A DNA stretch of 64,000 bases from a virus, in IMG/VR virus record IMGVR_UViG_3300021197_001902, positions 26,733 through 90,732 of that record; one strand, written 5' to 3'. The notes under the pieces were generated by a model, which saw only the letters and a program-made list of their open reading frames with translations, was not told the origin of the DNA and did no database searches. Positions 52,918 through 61,541 of the stretch are shown piece by piece. How positions within the stretch are numbered: position 1 is the stretch's first letter; each line of letters opens with the position of its first letter. The translations under genes were made by a program, and so were the position numbers.

Positions 52918-53952
52918 TTACCACTTCTTGCAAGACCAGTACCTGGCCTTCGTCTTGGGTCCTGGGTTGTCGCAGTTATGGCGGGCCCGGAAGTTCTTCC
53001 TGGCCTTGGGGTTGCTCTTGCGGATCTTCATTGTCTTTTCGCCCTTAGCCTTGGCACTTGATCCGCCATGGCCAAAGTTAACCTTTTTTATATTTCCAGT
53101 TGACGGATCCTTGACATAAACTTTGAATTTCTTGACATCTCCACGTGTGGGCTTGTTAAGTGTTACCTTACGCCCCTGGTACTCTGCCTCGTAGACAAGA
53201 TCTGGGCACCCGCAGGTCGCGGTATCAAGCTGTTCCATTAGACACGCCACGCAGACAGCAGTGCCATCGTCTAAGTGAGCCTCAGTCAGGTGTGGGAAAA
53301 TATCTCTTTCAAGAAGATAACGCTCCGTTTCCTCTGTGATCAGAGCACCAACATCAAGAACCTGAACTGTCTTCATCTCATTCTTCTTGGCTTTCTTGCC
53401 CCAAGACTTGCCTTTGCCACGCTCTTTACAAGCGCCCGGAGTTGGTCGACAGGCAGGATATTTGCCTCGCTTTTCGCCCTTTTCGCGACCACAAGATTTA
53501 TAACCACCGTCACCGTCTGGTGCATTGCAATCAACCCAACCGCTCTTAGAGCCCTTGGCGCCTTTGCGGCCGAACCAGTCTCGTAGGCTACTTTCTTTGC
53601 TGGACTCTGTACCAGCCTTCTTCTTTTTAGCTTCTTCAAGAAGATCTTCATACTCTGTGTTTTCTGCTAGGGCAACGTCTTCAATCTCTTCTTTGACACC
53701 CTTCCAGATCTTCCCTGCTCGACAGCGCACTACAGCGCCGGATGCATATGCAGACGGCCAAACATCATATTTACGTTTAGCGATTCTTGTACAACGATCA
53801 TCTTTTTCTTCGATGACCTCTTCTTCAAGGGGTACACAGTTAGGGACCATTTTGTCGCCCTTCTTTTTCATTCCCACCTTTTTGTAGCCATCCCAACACG
53901 GATCCGCTGCCTCTTCGAGGTAAGTCTTCCAGTCTTCAAATAAGTGTTCCAT
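52918..53952 (-). CDS. Multi-domain basic head-cargo-like protein
   Basis: 344 residues. The N-terminus MEHLFEDWKTYLEEAA ends in an L-E-E site like the capsid-targeting leaders nearby. Then come a CWDGYKKVGMKKKGDKMVPN block with several Cys, a central Gly/Lys-rich SLRDWFGRKGAKGSKSGW and GYKSCGREKGEKRGKYPACR domain, and a C-terminal Cys/Lys region (NCDNPGPKTKARYWSCKKW). Related modules occur in marine phage proteins. The charge suggests binding of DNA, possibly packaged with it. Confidence 0.75.
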   Translation of the reverse strand: MEHLFEDWKTYLEEAADPCWDGYKKVGMKKKGDKMVPNCVPLEEEVIEEKDDRCTRIAKRKYDVWPSAYASGAVVRCRAGKIWKGVKEEIEDVALAENTEYEDLLEEAKKKKAGTESSKESSLRDWFGRKGAKGSKSGWVDCNAPDGDGGYKSCGREKGEKRGKYPACRPTPGACKERGKGKSWGKKAKKNEMKTVQVLDVGALITEETERYLLERDIFPHLTEAHLDDGTAVCVACLMEQLDTATCGCPDLVYEAEYQGRKVTLNKPTRGDVKKFKVYVKDPSTGNIKKVNFGHGGSSAKAKGEKTMKIRKSNPKARKNFRARHNCDNPGPKTKARYWSCKKW

Positions 53953-53969
53953 ACTATAAATAGTATATA

Positions 53970-54371
53970 TTAAGTGAAATCTTTCGGGTCTCTATATCTC
54001 AGACGCACTTTCTCAGAAATTGGGATAGCTTCTCCATCACCATCGATTCGAACGAAGGTCATCTCAGTACACACCACCGCCCGTTGAGTGCCATTGTACA
54101 CAGAGTGTCTTCTGGCCTCCATAGCCAGCGTTAGAGACGTTTTACCGACCTTAGCCACCTCTCCATATATCTTGATGATTTGACCGGGCCTAGCGGGCCT
54201 CTCAAAGGTCATACTAGCGATATGTTTGGTAACCATTCGTGGTGTGTCAGCAACTTGAGCAGCAAAGGCCGCCGCAGCCTCATCCAGCCATGCCATCATA
54301 ATACCTCCGAAGAGATTACCATGATATCCTACATCATTCTTCTTTACGAAGTGTGTTGATATCAATTCCAT
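53970..54371 (-). CDS. Hotdog-fold acyl-CoA thioesterase-like protein
   Basis: 133 residues. NLFGGIMMAWLDEAAAAFA carries the conserved Asp in the hotdog helix, and KHIASMTFERPARPGQIIKI and MEARRHSV follow in the order of YciA/acyl-CoA thioesterases. Likely hydrolyses an acyl-CoA, with an effect on host lipid metabolism or membrane. It overlaps the coiled-coil gene upstream by 38 nt. Confidence 0.87.
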   Translation of the reverse strand: MELISTHFVKKNDVGYHGNLFGGIMMAWLDEAAAAFAAQVADTPRMVTKHIASMTFERPARPGQIIKIYGEVAKVGKTSLTLAMEARRHSVYNGTQRAVVCTEMTFVRIDGDGEAIPISEKVRLRYRDPKDFT

Positions 54372-54540
54372 TATTCTTTTCTTTCTTGTTCAACAATTCT
54401 TTATTAATCTTTTTAATTTGTTTGCAAGCGCCGGTCTCTTTGCAAAGCACATCAAGTCGCAACTGAAGCTGTTCCACCTTTAAAACTAGTTCTGAAAGAG
54501 CGTTATTAAGTACTTCAATGGTGCTTTTCTTAGAGTCCAT
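54334..54540 (-). CDS. Small coiled-coil protein
   Basis: 68 residues with a heptad helix (LNNALSELVLKVEQLQLRLD) and two Cys, ending in a Lys/Asn-rich tail. It overlaps both neighbours, which makes it likely to be translated, though its function is unknown. Confidence 0.62.
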   Translation of the reverse strand: MDSKKSTIEVLNNALSELVLKVEQLQLRLDVLCKETGACKQIKKINKELLNKKEKNNGIDINTLRKEE

Positions 54541-55207
54541 TTTCTTCTATCTCCAGAATCATATTATAGTGCGCGTTAGCAACTGCTTGTCTAACATTTG
54601 GGTCCAAAAGAAGTGTGGCATCGTCAAAGTTCGTCATGAACCCGTTCTCAGACAGAACCGCGGGCATACGAGTCTTTCTTAAAACGTAGAAGTTTGCCCA
54701 TGTTTCATTTGCTCTGATTCCCCTATCTCTAAACGGTGTCAAATCTGATAGCCACTTTTGCAAACTTGTCGCTAGAACCTTACCGGTTTTGCTTTTGTGG
54801 TAATAGAAAGTGCAGGTACCCTTAGCTTTGTTAAAGTCTCTACCGTTACCAAATGCATTGGCGTGGACAGAAACATAGATACAGTTTTTCTTTTCAGCGT
54901 GTATCTGATTTGCTGAGTTAACACGAACCCTAAGAGGGGTGTCTTCTTCTGTGTTGACTAGATTGACGGCATCGACCGCATGAAAGGCCCAACTCTTCTT
55001 CCTTTTAAGCGCAACTTCAAGCTTGCCGCCTTCTCCCCATCTGCCAGAGCACAAATCCATTATTCGTGCGACAACATCTCTATTAAATTCGCCCTCGTAC
55101 AAGCGCGAGCCATCTGGAAACTCTGGAGATCTCTTTCCGGCTGTTTGATAAACACCATCAATAAAACCACCATGCCCAGGGTCTAATAACCAAGTATAAC
55201 GTGACAT
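54530..55207 (-). CDS. N-acetylmuramoyl-L-alanine amidase (Amidase_3), probable endolysin
   Basis: 225 residues. WLLDPGHGGFIDGVYQ gives the first zinc His, YEGEFNRDVVARIM the Glu ligand, and IYVSVHANAFGNG the second His; LSENGFMTNFDDA carries the catalytic Glu near the C-terminus. This is the complete Amidase_3 set. It has no signal peptide, so a holin is expected elsewhere. It cleaves the amide bond between MurNAc and L-Ala, releasing progeny at lysis. Confidence 0.92.
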   Translation of the reverse strand: MSRYTWLLDPGHGGFIDGVYQTAGKRSPEFPDGSRLYEGEFNRDVVARIMDLCSGRWGEGGKLEVALKRKKSWAFHAVDAVNLVNTEEDTPLRVRVNSANQIHAEKKNCIYVSVHANAFGNGRDFNKAKGTCTFYYHKSKTGKVLATSLQKWLSDLTPFRDRGIRANETWANFYVLRKTRMPAVLSENGFMTNFDDATLLLDPNVRQAVANAHYNMILEIEENGL

Positions 55208-55224
55208 TCTTCAACCACTCCCAG

Positions 55225-55725
55225 TTATAAATACTCTTCCCAGAGCAAATTCGCACCAGCAATACGTTTTTTCATCATCAGTCGATAAGCTGGCTTTTTT
55301 GGTAGAGTCTCCAAAATAACTGGTGAATCCTGAAGGAGATGGCTAGCTTTTTTCTGATTACATGGCTTGCACGCGGCTACAACATTATCCCACTGATGCT
55401 TTCCACCTTTTGATCGTGGTATAACATGATCAATTGTTAAATCTTCTTGTGGAAACCGATTTTTGCAATATTGGCATATGTTGTTGTCTCTTAAGGCAAT
55501 ATTTTTGCGATTGCAGTTGATTGTAAAGAATTTTTCGTCAATAAACTTCTTTAATGCGATAATAGCCGGGATCTGAAAACTCTCTCTCGCAGAACTAACC
55601 CACATATCGGTATATTCCACTGCCCAAGCCTTTCCAACATAGGTTAAAAGAAAAGCTTCTTGCCAAGAGATGACCTCAATTGGCTTGAAAGAAGAATCAA
55701 GTTTTAAAACGTTTATACTGTCCAT
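55225..55725 (-). CDS. HNH endonuclease
   Basis: 166 residues from the ATG at 55725. An upstream TTG at 55752 is probably not used because it overlaps the previous gene. The HNH core is visible: ICQYCKNRF, TIDHVIPRSKGG, DNVVAACKPCNQKKA, with two CxxC zinc knuckles and the catalytic DH pair. Likely a mobile or packaging-associated nuclease. Confidence 0.9.
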   Translation of the reverse strand: MDSINVLKLDSSFKPIEVISWQEAFLLTYVGKAWAVEYTDMWVSSARESFQIPAIIALKKFIDEKFFTINCNRKNIALRDNNICQYCKNRFPQEDLTIDHVIPRSKGGKHQWDNVVAACKPCNQKKASHLLQDSPVILETLPKKPAYRLMMKKRIAGANLLWEEYL

Positions 55726-55729
55726 TGAA

Positions 55730-56179
55730 TCATAGTTTCGGTCTGCTCTCAATGTAACTAGAGAAGATTTTGTCTATGAAGGGGTACATTCCCGAAAAAT
55801 TCCATTTTGGCTTCAGGTGATGCATGGTGTGATGGTAGTAAGAGTGCCGATAGTGCTTTCCACGATGGATAGCGAGGTGGTTATACGCATAGTAAAGAGA
55901 AAAGCTCAGTAACCCCACAGCAAATGAAAAAGAAATCCAGGCTACTCCAATATAAACCAATGTAAAAAAGAATCTTGCCCACTTAGGCATCACTATATAA
56001 GTTGGCAGCCGCGCCCCCCATGCATGCTTGTGATGCATCGCGTGATAGTGTACTAGAGGCCTCAAAACCTTAGTTTTACCCAACCGGCCATGAAAAACAA
56101 ACCGATGATTAAGGTAAACGAGCAGTGCTGCTGCAAAGTGTCCGACAAAAATCAAAGATAGTACTTGAAGTATTAGCAT
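55730..56179 (-). CDS. Fatty-acid-hydroxylase-like integral membrane protein
   Basis: 149 residues with hydrophobic segments (about 2-22, 60-100) and several His clusters: NHRFVFHGR, HYHAMHHKHAW, HLAIHRGKHYRHSYYHHTMH. The H-x3-H, HxxHH and H-x2-HH pattern binds a di-iron centre in the fatty acid hydroxylase/sterol desaturase superfamily. Probably modifies host lipid acyl chains. A TATAAT-like -10 (56186-56191 on the minus strand) lies very close to the start. Confidence 0.83.
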   Translation of the reverse strand: MLILQVLSLIFVGHFAAALLVYLNHRFVFHGRLGKTKVLRPLVHYHAMHHKHAWGARLPTYIVMPKWARFFFTLVYIGVAWISFSFAVGLLSFSLYYAYNHLAIHRGKHYRHSYYHHTMHHLKPKWNFSGMYPFIDKIFSSYIESRPKL

Positions 56180-56193
56180 ATTTGTATTATACT
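56165..56193 (+). promoter_or_regulatory. Candidate promoter of the YeaH-SpoVR-PrkA operon
   Basis: On the plus strand TTGAAG (56165-56170) is followed after 17 nt by TATACT (56188-56193), which differs from TATAAT at one base. Transcription would begin near 56200, giving a leader of about 57 nt with an AGGAAAG ribosome-binding site about 9 nt upstream of the ATG at 56257. The -35 match is partial. Confidence 0.5.
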
Positions 56194-56256
56194 GTTAGAA
56201 ACAGAAAAACTAAAATGTTTTTAGGCTTTTGTGCCCATTAGGAAAGTATTTAGTGC

Positions 56257-57504
56257 ATGAGCGTATTCCGCAAACACAAATCCATTGTCGACCGAGCCGC
56301 GAGTGATCGCGATCGCCACAAAAAGAAGATTGATAAGGCGATTAAAGAGTCTATCAAGGATGTAATAGCTGAAGAGTCAATTATTGGACAAAATGGCAAA
56401 AAAAAGATCCGAATTCCCGTACGCGGCCTTAAAGAATATCGATTTGTCTATGGATCGGGCGAAAAAAACCAAACGGTGGGTTCAGCCGGCGATCATTCCG
56501 TAAAAAGAGGCCAAAAAATAGGCAAAAAAAGAGCCCAGAAAGGTCAGGGCCAGGGTGGTGGCAAGGCCAGCGATAAAAAAGGTGATGAATATTATGATGT
56601 AGAAGTTTCTCTCGAAGAACTGGCTGAATATCTCTTTGCTGATCTAGAATTGCCCGATTTGGAGAAAAAACAGTTCCGTTTTGTTACCCAAGAAACAATA
56701 AAACGTAAAGGGTACCGCTTTCAGGGCATCAGACCTCGACTTTCTAAGAAAGAAACACTAAAAAGAAAGATTCGCCGCCAAAAAATGGCTGAAAAATTGG
56801 GAACGTACGACCCGGAAGGTGAAGAACGGTTCCCATTCCACAATTCTGATCTAAAATACCACCACATTAAGCCAAAAGACAAGGAAAACAGCGCCGCCGT
56901 CATCTTTTTCCTGATGGATGTATCCGGGTCGATGTCTCAAGCAAGAAAATATCTTGCAAGAAGCTTCTTTTTCCTTCTATATCAGTTTCTTAACCATCGA
57001 TATGAGCGAGTTGAAGTAGTTTTCATCTCTCATTCGACAATCGCAGAACGTGTCAATGAAGATGATTTTTTTAAAGTCGGAACTTTTGGTGGTACCATTG
57101 TTTCGAGTGCTTTGGAGAGAGAGCTTGACATAATTGACAAGGAGTATCACCCAAATACTTGGAATATTTATACTTTTTACTGTGGTGATGGCGAAAATTG
57201 GGCCTCGGACAACGAAAAATGTGTTGATATGTTCAAAAAAGTTAAGGAAGTGAGTCAACTGACAGCTTATTGTGAGATTAATGAGAACTATGAGGGACTT
57301 GACGACGATGCATTACACGACGACAGTAAGTTTAAGACAAGTCCATGGGCTAATTTTTCTGCTTGGAAGAACGAAAACTTGGAAAATCTATGGACGCGCA
57401 TGCGACCTATATGTGACAACACCTTCAAAAGAGTCATGATAGGTGAACCTGATCATATATGGAAAGCGTTTACTACGCTTTTCGGGGGAGGTAAACAAAA
57501 ATGA
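56257..57504 (+). CDS. yeaH: YeaH/YhbH-family protein (DUF444, UPF0229), vWA-like
   Basis: 415 residues, close to the usual 420-430. The N-terminus VFRKHKSIVDRAASDRDRHK and a basic Gly/Lys-rich linker are typical, and the C-terminal half is vWA-like with FFLMDVSGSMSQARK (MIDAS D-x-S-x-S) and the Thr-containing GTFGGTIVSSALE. In bacteria YeaH is co-expressed with the kinase PrkA (YeaG) and SpoVR (YcgB) during nutrient stress. First gene of a three-gene plus-strand operon; ATGA overlap with the next gene. Confidence 0.93.
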   Translation: MSVFRKHKSIVDRAASDRDRHKKKIDKAIKESIKDVIAEESIIGQNGKKKIRIPVRGLKEYRFVYGSGEKNQTVGSAGDHSVKRGQKIGKKRAQKGQGQGGGKASDKKGDEYYDVEVSLEELAEYLFADLELPDLEKKQFRFVTQETIKRKGYRFQGIRPRLSKKETLKRKIRRQKMAEKLGTYDPEGEERFPFHNSDLKYHHIKPKDKENSAAVIFFLMDVSGSMSQARKYLARSFFFLLYQFLNHRYERVEVVFISHSTIAERVNEDDFFKVGTFGGTIVSSALERELDIIDKEYHPNTWNIYTFYCGDGENWASDNEKCVDMFKKVKEVSQLTAYCEINENYEGLDDDALHDDSKFKTSPWANFSAWKNENLENLWTRMRPICDNTFKRVMIGEPDHIWKAFTTLFGGGKQK

Positions 57505-58808
57505 GTAATTGGACAGTTTCAGACTTAGAAAAATGGGACGAAAAGATATGTCAGGTAGGTAAAGATTTTGGATTGGATTGGTTTCCAATCGATTATGAGA
57601 TCATTGACTATGCCGAGATGCTTGGAGCCATGGCCTATACTGGTCTCCCAACTCATTATCGCCACTGGTCGTTCGGAAAAGAGTACGAAAGAACTCACAC
57701 ACTATACAACATGGGGCAAACGGGCCTTCCGTATGAGATGATTATCAACTCAAACCCTAGTATCGCATATCTAATGAGGGAAAACGCTCTTTACATTCAC
57801 ATTTTAACTATGTCGCACTGTGTAGGTCACAGCGATTTCTTCAAAATGAATAGAATGTTTGAGCACACAGACCCTGATAACATTATTACCAGCTTTAAAT
57901 CAGCCGGTAAGTACGTTCGACAGCTAATTGAAGACCCTTCAATCGGTATTGACAAGGTAGAAAGAATCTTGGATGCAGCGCATTCGATCAAATATCAGGT
58001 ACCACGTTTTCCCGGCATTAAATATAAAACAAGAGATCGCATAATTGAGATCGAAAAAGACAAGATGGCTGACAACCCAGGCTACAAACCAGATCTGGCC
58101 AAGAATCCATTACGTCCTGAATACAATTTAATTCGATTCATTGCGGAACATAGCAAGCACCTACAAGAGTGGGAGAGAAACCTAATTCTTATTGTGGAAG
58201 AGTCCTCAAAGTATTTTATCCCTCAAGCCCTTACAAAAGTGATGAACGAAGGTTGGGCATGCACCATTCATCAAAAGATTATTAATGAACTGAATCTGCC
58301 TGATAGCCTTTATCTTCCTTTTGTCAAGCTTCACAACCAAGTGATTCGCCCCCATCTTGGGCAACTTAATCCTTATCACTTGGGATATACTCTCTTTCAA
58401 AAGATTATTGAAGAAAAAGGTTTCGAGGAGGCCATGACAATTCGTGAGGTTCACAATGATATAACGTTTCTTCGCTTTTATACTGATGAAGAATTCATGC
58501 GGGAGCATAATTATTTTAGTTACTCTTTTGATAAGAAACAGCAAAGCAGCACAGTCGATGATATATCTGACGAAGGCGGCTGGGAAAGTGTACGAGATGC
58601 CATGATTACCAACGTGGGTCTTAATAGAGTACCAGTGGTATTTGTGGACGAAATTGAAAAAGACAATACTTTAGCAATTGTTCATGAACACGACGGTCGA
58701 GATTTAGAAATGAATTACGCTCGAAAGGTATTTGAAAATATCAAAGTACTTTGGGGCGATGAGGTGAAATTAATCACCATAGTGGAAGACGAAATATGGG
58801 AGTTTTAG
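57501..58808 (+). CDS. spoVR: SpoVR-family protein
   Basis: 435 residues, a little shorter than the usual 470-510. The conserved start WTVSDLEKWDEKICQVGKDF, EMLGAMAYTGLPTHYRHWSF, YLMRENALYIHIL with SHCVGHSDFFKMN, and the NEGWACTIHQKIINE block identify the family. SpoVR acts with PrkA in sporulation and stress contexts; its biochemistry is unknown. It overlaps yeaH by 4 nt and is 1 nt from prkA. Confidence 0.94.
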   Translation: MSNWTVSDLEKWDEKICQVGKDFGLDWFPIDYEIIDYAEMLGAMAYTGLPTHYRHWSFGKEYERTHTLYNMGQTGLPYEMIINSNPSIAYLMRENALYIHILTMSHCVGHSDFFKMNRMFEHTDPDNIITSFKSAGKYVRQLIEDPSIGIDKVERILDAAHSIKYQVPRFPGIKYKTRDRIIEIEKDKMADNPGYKPDLAKNPLRPEYNLIRFIAEHSKHLQEWERNLILIVEESSKYFIPQALTKVMNEGWACTIHQKIINELNLPDSLYLPFVKLHNQVIRPHLGQLNPYHLGYTLFQKIIEEKGFEEAMTIREVHNDITFLRFYTDEEFMREHNYFSYSFDKKQQSSTVDDISDEGGWESVRDAMITNVGLNRVPVVFVDEIEKDNTLAIVHEHDGRDLEMNYARKVFENIKVLWGDEVKLITIVEDEIWEF

Positions 58809-58809
58809 C

Positions 58810-60744
58810 ATGACCACAACAAACAAATTTCTTGAATCGGTTAGAGAACACCGTGAGAGTAAGAAAACAGAAAAGTTCTCTGGGGTACTGGAAGACTACC
58901 TGCGTTTAATTGAGAAAGACAAGGGTATTCCCGCTCTCGCTCATAAAAGACTTTATGAGAAGATTTTATCAGAGGGCTTAACCATCTTGGACGAGACTGA
59001 TGGTCGTTGTAACAAATTGTTCAACGGCGAGAGGGTAAAGACATATGATTACTTCTCAGACCAGTTCTTTGGAATGGAACGGCCACTAGAAAAAGTTGTC
59101 CGCTTTCTGCATTCGGCTGCAATGAAGGGTGAAGAGAGTCGACAAGTTCTTTTGCTCCTTGGTCCAGTAGGCGCAGGTAAATCTGCTCTCGTAGAACACA
59201 TTAAGGGCGCCCTCGAAGAGTGTGATCCGATTTATGTGTTGGATGGTTGTCCAATTAGAGAAGAACCACTTCACTTAGTTCCGCGCTCTTTACGTGAGGA
59301 GTTTGCTGAGTCATACGGTGTCAAGATTGAAGGTGACCTTTGTCCCGTTTGTCGTCATCGTCTTATCAACGAGTTTGGTGGCGACTATACTAAATTCCCA
59401 ATCACTCAGAAGGCGTTTTCTGTACGAGGTCGAAAAGGTGTTGGTGTTGTCCCTCCCATGGATCCCAATACACAGGATACAAGTCTTCTTATTGGTTCCG
59501 AAGATATTTCGAAGCTTGATCTCTATCCCGAAGATGATCCGCGAGTACTCTCACTTAACGGAGCTTTCAACGTCGGCAACCGTGGCATCGTAGAATTTGT
59601 TGAGGTCTTTAAGAACGAGATCGAATTCCTTCATACAATGATCACAGCAACCCAGGAGAAGAATGTTCCTTCCCCAGGTAAGCAGGCAATGATCTACTTT
59701 GATGGTGTCATCCTTGCGCACTGTAATGAAGCAGAGTGGAACAAATTTAAGGCTGAGCATACTAATGAAGCTATTCTTGATCGTATCGTTCGTGTTAACG
59801 TCCCGTACTGTCTTGAGGTTGATCAGGAAGTTAAAATCTACAAGAAGCTTATCGGCCGTTCTGACTTTGACTGTCACATTGCTCCACATACACTTCAGGT
59901 GGCCGCAATGTTTTCGGTTCTTTCTCGACTCAAGTCATCCAATAAGGTTGATGCCCTTACCAAGATGAAAATCTATAACGGTGAGGAAATCGTTGAGAAG
60001 GGTCTTATCAAGAAGGTTGACATCAAGGATCTCCGCGAGGAAGTAGAAGAGGAAGGTATGACCGGTATCTCTACTAGGTTTGTTATGAAAGCGATTGATG
60101 CTGCTCTGGCCGATTCAACCAAGAATATGATCACACCAATTTCTATTCGTGAATCACTTATTAAGCAGGTTAAGGAGCAAATCGTTAGTCCAGATGAAAG
60201 AAAGCGATGTCTGCACTTCCTACAGAAGGTTCTTCATGAAGAGTACCTCTCTATACTTGAGAAGGAAATTACAAAGGCTTTTGTAACAGCGTATGAGGAA
60301 CAGGCGGAGTCTCTCTTTAATAACTATCTTGACCATGCTGAGGCTTATGTCAACGCAACCAAGGTTAAAGATCAGGTGACCAACGAAGAGATGGAAGCAG
60401 ACGAAAGGTTCTTGGCTTCGATTGAAGAGCAAATTGGAATTAAGGGATCGGCAAAGAATAACTTCCGTGCTGATATCACTTCTTACATGTTTGCGAAGTT
60501 ACGTCGTAATGAGACTATTGATTGGCGTTCTTACGGCCCACTCCGCGAAGCAATTGAAAGCAAGCTTGTTGCTTCGGTTAGGGATATATCTCGCATTGTA
60601 ACCAAGTCGAAAAGCCGCGATACCAAGCAACAGAAGAAGTTTAATGCAATGGTGCTGACCCTTATTGATAACTACGGTTACAATGAGGACTCTGCAGAAG
60701 AGGTAATTAAGTTTGCTTCGAATAACCTATGGCGCGACTCATAA
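58810..60744 (+). CDS. prkA: PrkA-family serine protein kinase/AAA+ ATPase
   Basis: 644 residues, the length of E. coli YeaG. FFGMERPLEKVVRFLHSAAM precedes Walker A GPVGAGKS (118-125), a Cys pair CPVCRHRL, and a C-terminal region matching the PrkA domain. PrkA autophosphorylates and phosphorylates host proteins; recent work also reports AAA+ protease-like activity in Bacillus. It is separated from SpoVR by 1 nt and followed by a terminator. Its codon choice (more GGT, CGT, GTC) looks somewhat different from the AT-rich yeaH gene. Confidence 0.94.
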   Translation: MTTTNKFLESVREHRESKKTEKFSGVLEDYLRLIEKDKGIPALAHKRLYEKILSEGLTILDETDGRCNKLFNGERVKTYDYFSDQFFGMERPLEKVVRFLHSAAMKGEESRQVLLLLGPVGAGKSALVEHIKGALEECDPIYVLDGCPIREEPLHLVPRSLREEFAESYGVKIEGDLCPVCRHRLINEFGGDYTKFPITQKAFSVRGRKGVGVVPPMDPNTQDTSLLIGSEDISKLDLYPEDDPRVLSLNGAFNVGNRGIVEFVEVFKNEIEFLHTMITATQEKNVPSPGKQAMIYFDGVILAHCNEAEWNKFKAEHTNEAILDRIVRVNVPYCLEVDQEVKIYKKLIGRSDFDCHIAPHTLQVAAMFSVLSRLKSSNKVDALTKMKIYNGEEIVEKGLIKKVDIKDLREEVEEEGMTGISTRFVMKAIDAALADSTKNMITPISIRESLIKQVKEQIVSPDERKRCLHFLQKVLHEEYLSILEKEITKAFVTAYEEQAESLFNNYLDHAEAYVNATKVKDQVTNEEMEADERFLASIEEQIGIKGSAKNNFRADITSYMFAKLRRNETIDWRSYGPLREAIESKLVASVRDISRIVTKSKSRDTKQQKKFNAMVLTLIDNYGYNEDSAEEVIKFASNNLWRDS

Positions 60745-60751
60745 GCTCCCA

Positions 60752-60964
60752 CTAAGTATCAGCGTCAACAACGGAGGGGTCGGAAACGGCCCCTCCTGCT
60801 TTAATTACAACCAATGCATCTTTCTTGCACCATTGAGTGTGTTGTGGCGATCCTTGGAATACAACTTGAACCCAGGGGTTCTCGGGATCTAAGTCTCCGA
60901 ACATATCGATAACAACGCCGATTTGCCTTGTTTTTGCCCAACGGACTAAATCACCTTTTTTCAT
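60752..60964 (-). CDS. Small SH3/KOW-like hypothetical protein
   Basis: 70 residues. MKKGDLVRWAKTRQIGVVID starts a compact beta fold with VQVVFQG and WCKKDALVVI, common among small marine-phage proteins. Function unknown. Its 3' end lies over the terminator of the opposite operon and 8 nt from the prkA stop. Confidence 0.7.
   Translation of the reverse strand: MKKGDLVRWAKTRQIGVVIDMFGDLDPENPWVQVVFQGSPQHTQWCKKDALVVIKAGGAVSDPSVVDADT
60773..60806 (+). terminator. Intrinsic terminator of the YeaH-SpoVR-PrkA operon
   Basis: On the plus strand GGAGGGG (60773-60779) pairs with CCCCTCC (60790-60796) and the helix continues inward through a G-U and CG/CG pairs to a GAAA tetraloop, followed by TGCTTTAATT. 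It lies 29 nt after the prkA stop and inside the coding region of the opposite-strand gene. Confidence 0.8.
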
Positions 60965-60980
60965 ATATTAACAAGAGAGA

Positions 60981-61505
60981 CTAATGATAGGTCTCGTCAT
61001 CACTCCCGGCAAAATTGAAAAACTTAGCCTCCGTGGCCTTTTCGGGATCGGATGATAAAACCAGCTCTTGTTTCTTGGTATCAACATACACCGAAACGTA
61101 ATCATCATCGGTTACATTCTTCATATCATCCATAGTAAGTTGAAAGTCTCCGTACTTAACAACCAGCGCAGTCAGGACCGAAGCCATCAGCGGCGCATCC
61201 TCATTGAAAGGGAGCATACCATCAACTAGTCCCACAGCATCGGGGTCAGCATCCGGAAGTCGATGAACTGCCGCCGAAGCTGCCGCAATTTTTTTCTTTG
61301 TTTCCGCGACTAATTTTTCATTTCTCAGTAGCTGGTCTTGTATGCTTTGATTAAACTCTCGTAATCCTTCACGGATAAGAGCATTCTCTCGCATCTTATC
61401 AAGGTTGTGTCGGGAAAGTTTATCATTGTTTTTAAAGCCCTTCCACAGTACAAAGGACAGACACCCATAAAATGCAAGAATAATCAGATGAACATACAGC
61501 AGCAC
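60981..61505 (-). CDS. Membrane-anchored hypothetical phage protein
   Basis: 174 residues with a GTG start at 61505 preceded by GGTGGAG. One N-terminal hydrophobic helix (LLYVHLIILAFYGCLSFVLW), then a coiled-coil region (SIQDQLLRNEKLVAETKKKI) and a soluble tail with LVVKYGDFQLTMDDMKNVTD. The tail recalls a conserved marine phage protein family. Function unknown. Confidence 0.68.
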   Translation of the reverse strand: MLLYVHLIILAFYGCLSFVLWKGFKNNDKLSRHNLDKMRENALIREGLREFNQSIQDQLLRNEKLVAETKKKIAAASAAVHRLPDADPDAVGLVDGMLPFNEDAPLMASVLTALVVKYGDFQLTMDDMKNVTDDDYVSVYVDTKKQELVLSSDPEKATEAKFFNFAGSDDETYH

Positions 61506-61541
61506 GATAAGATCTCCACCTATAACTAGTTGGTCAGAAAC

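Noticed and set aside
54048-54060. A GATTCGAAC sequence like a tRNA T loop
   Set aside because: It is within the thioesterase coding sequence and has no acceptor or anticodon arms around it.
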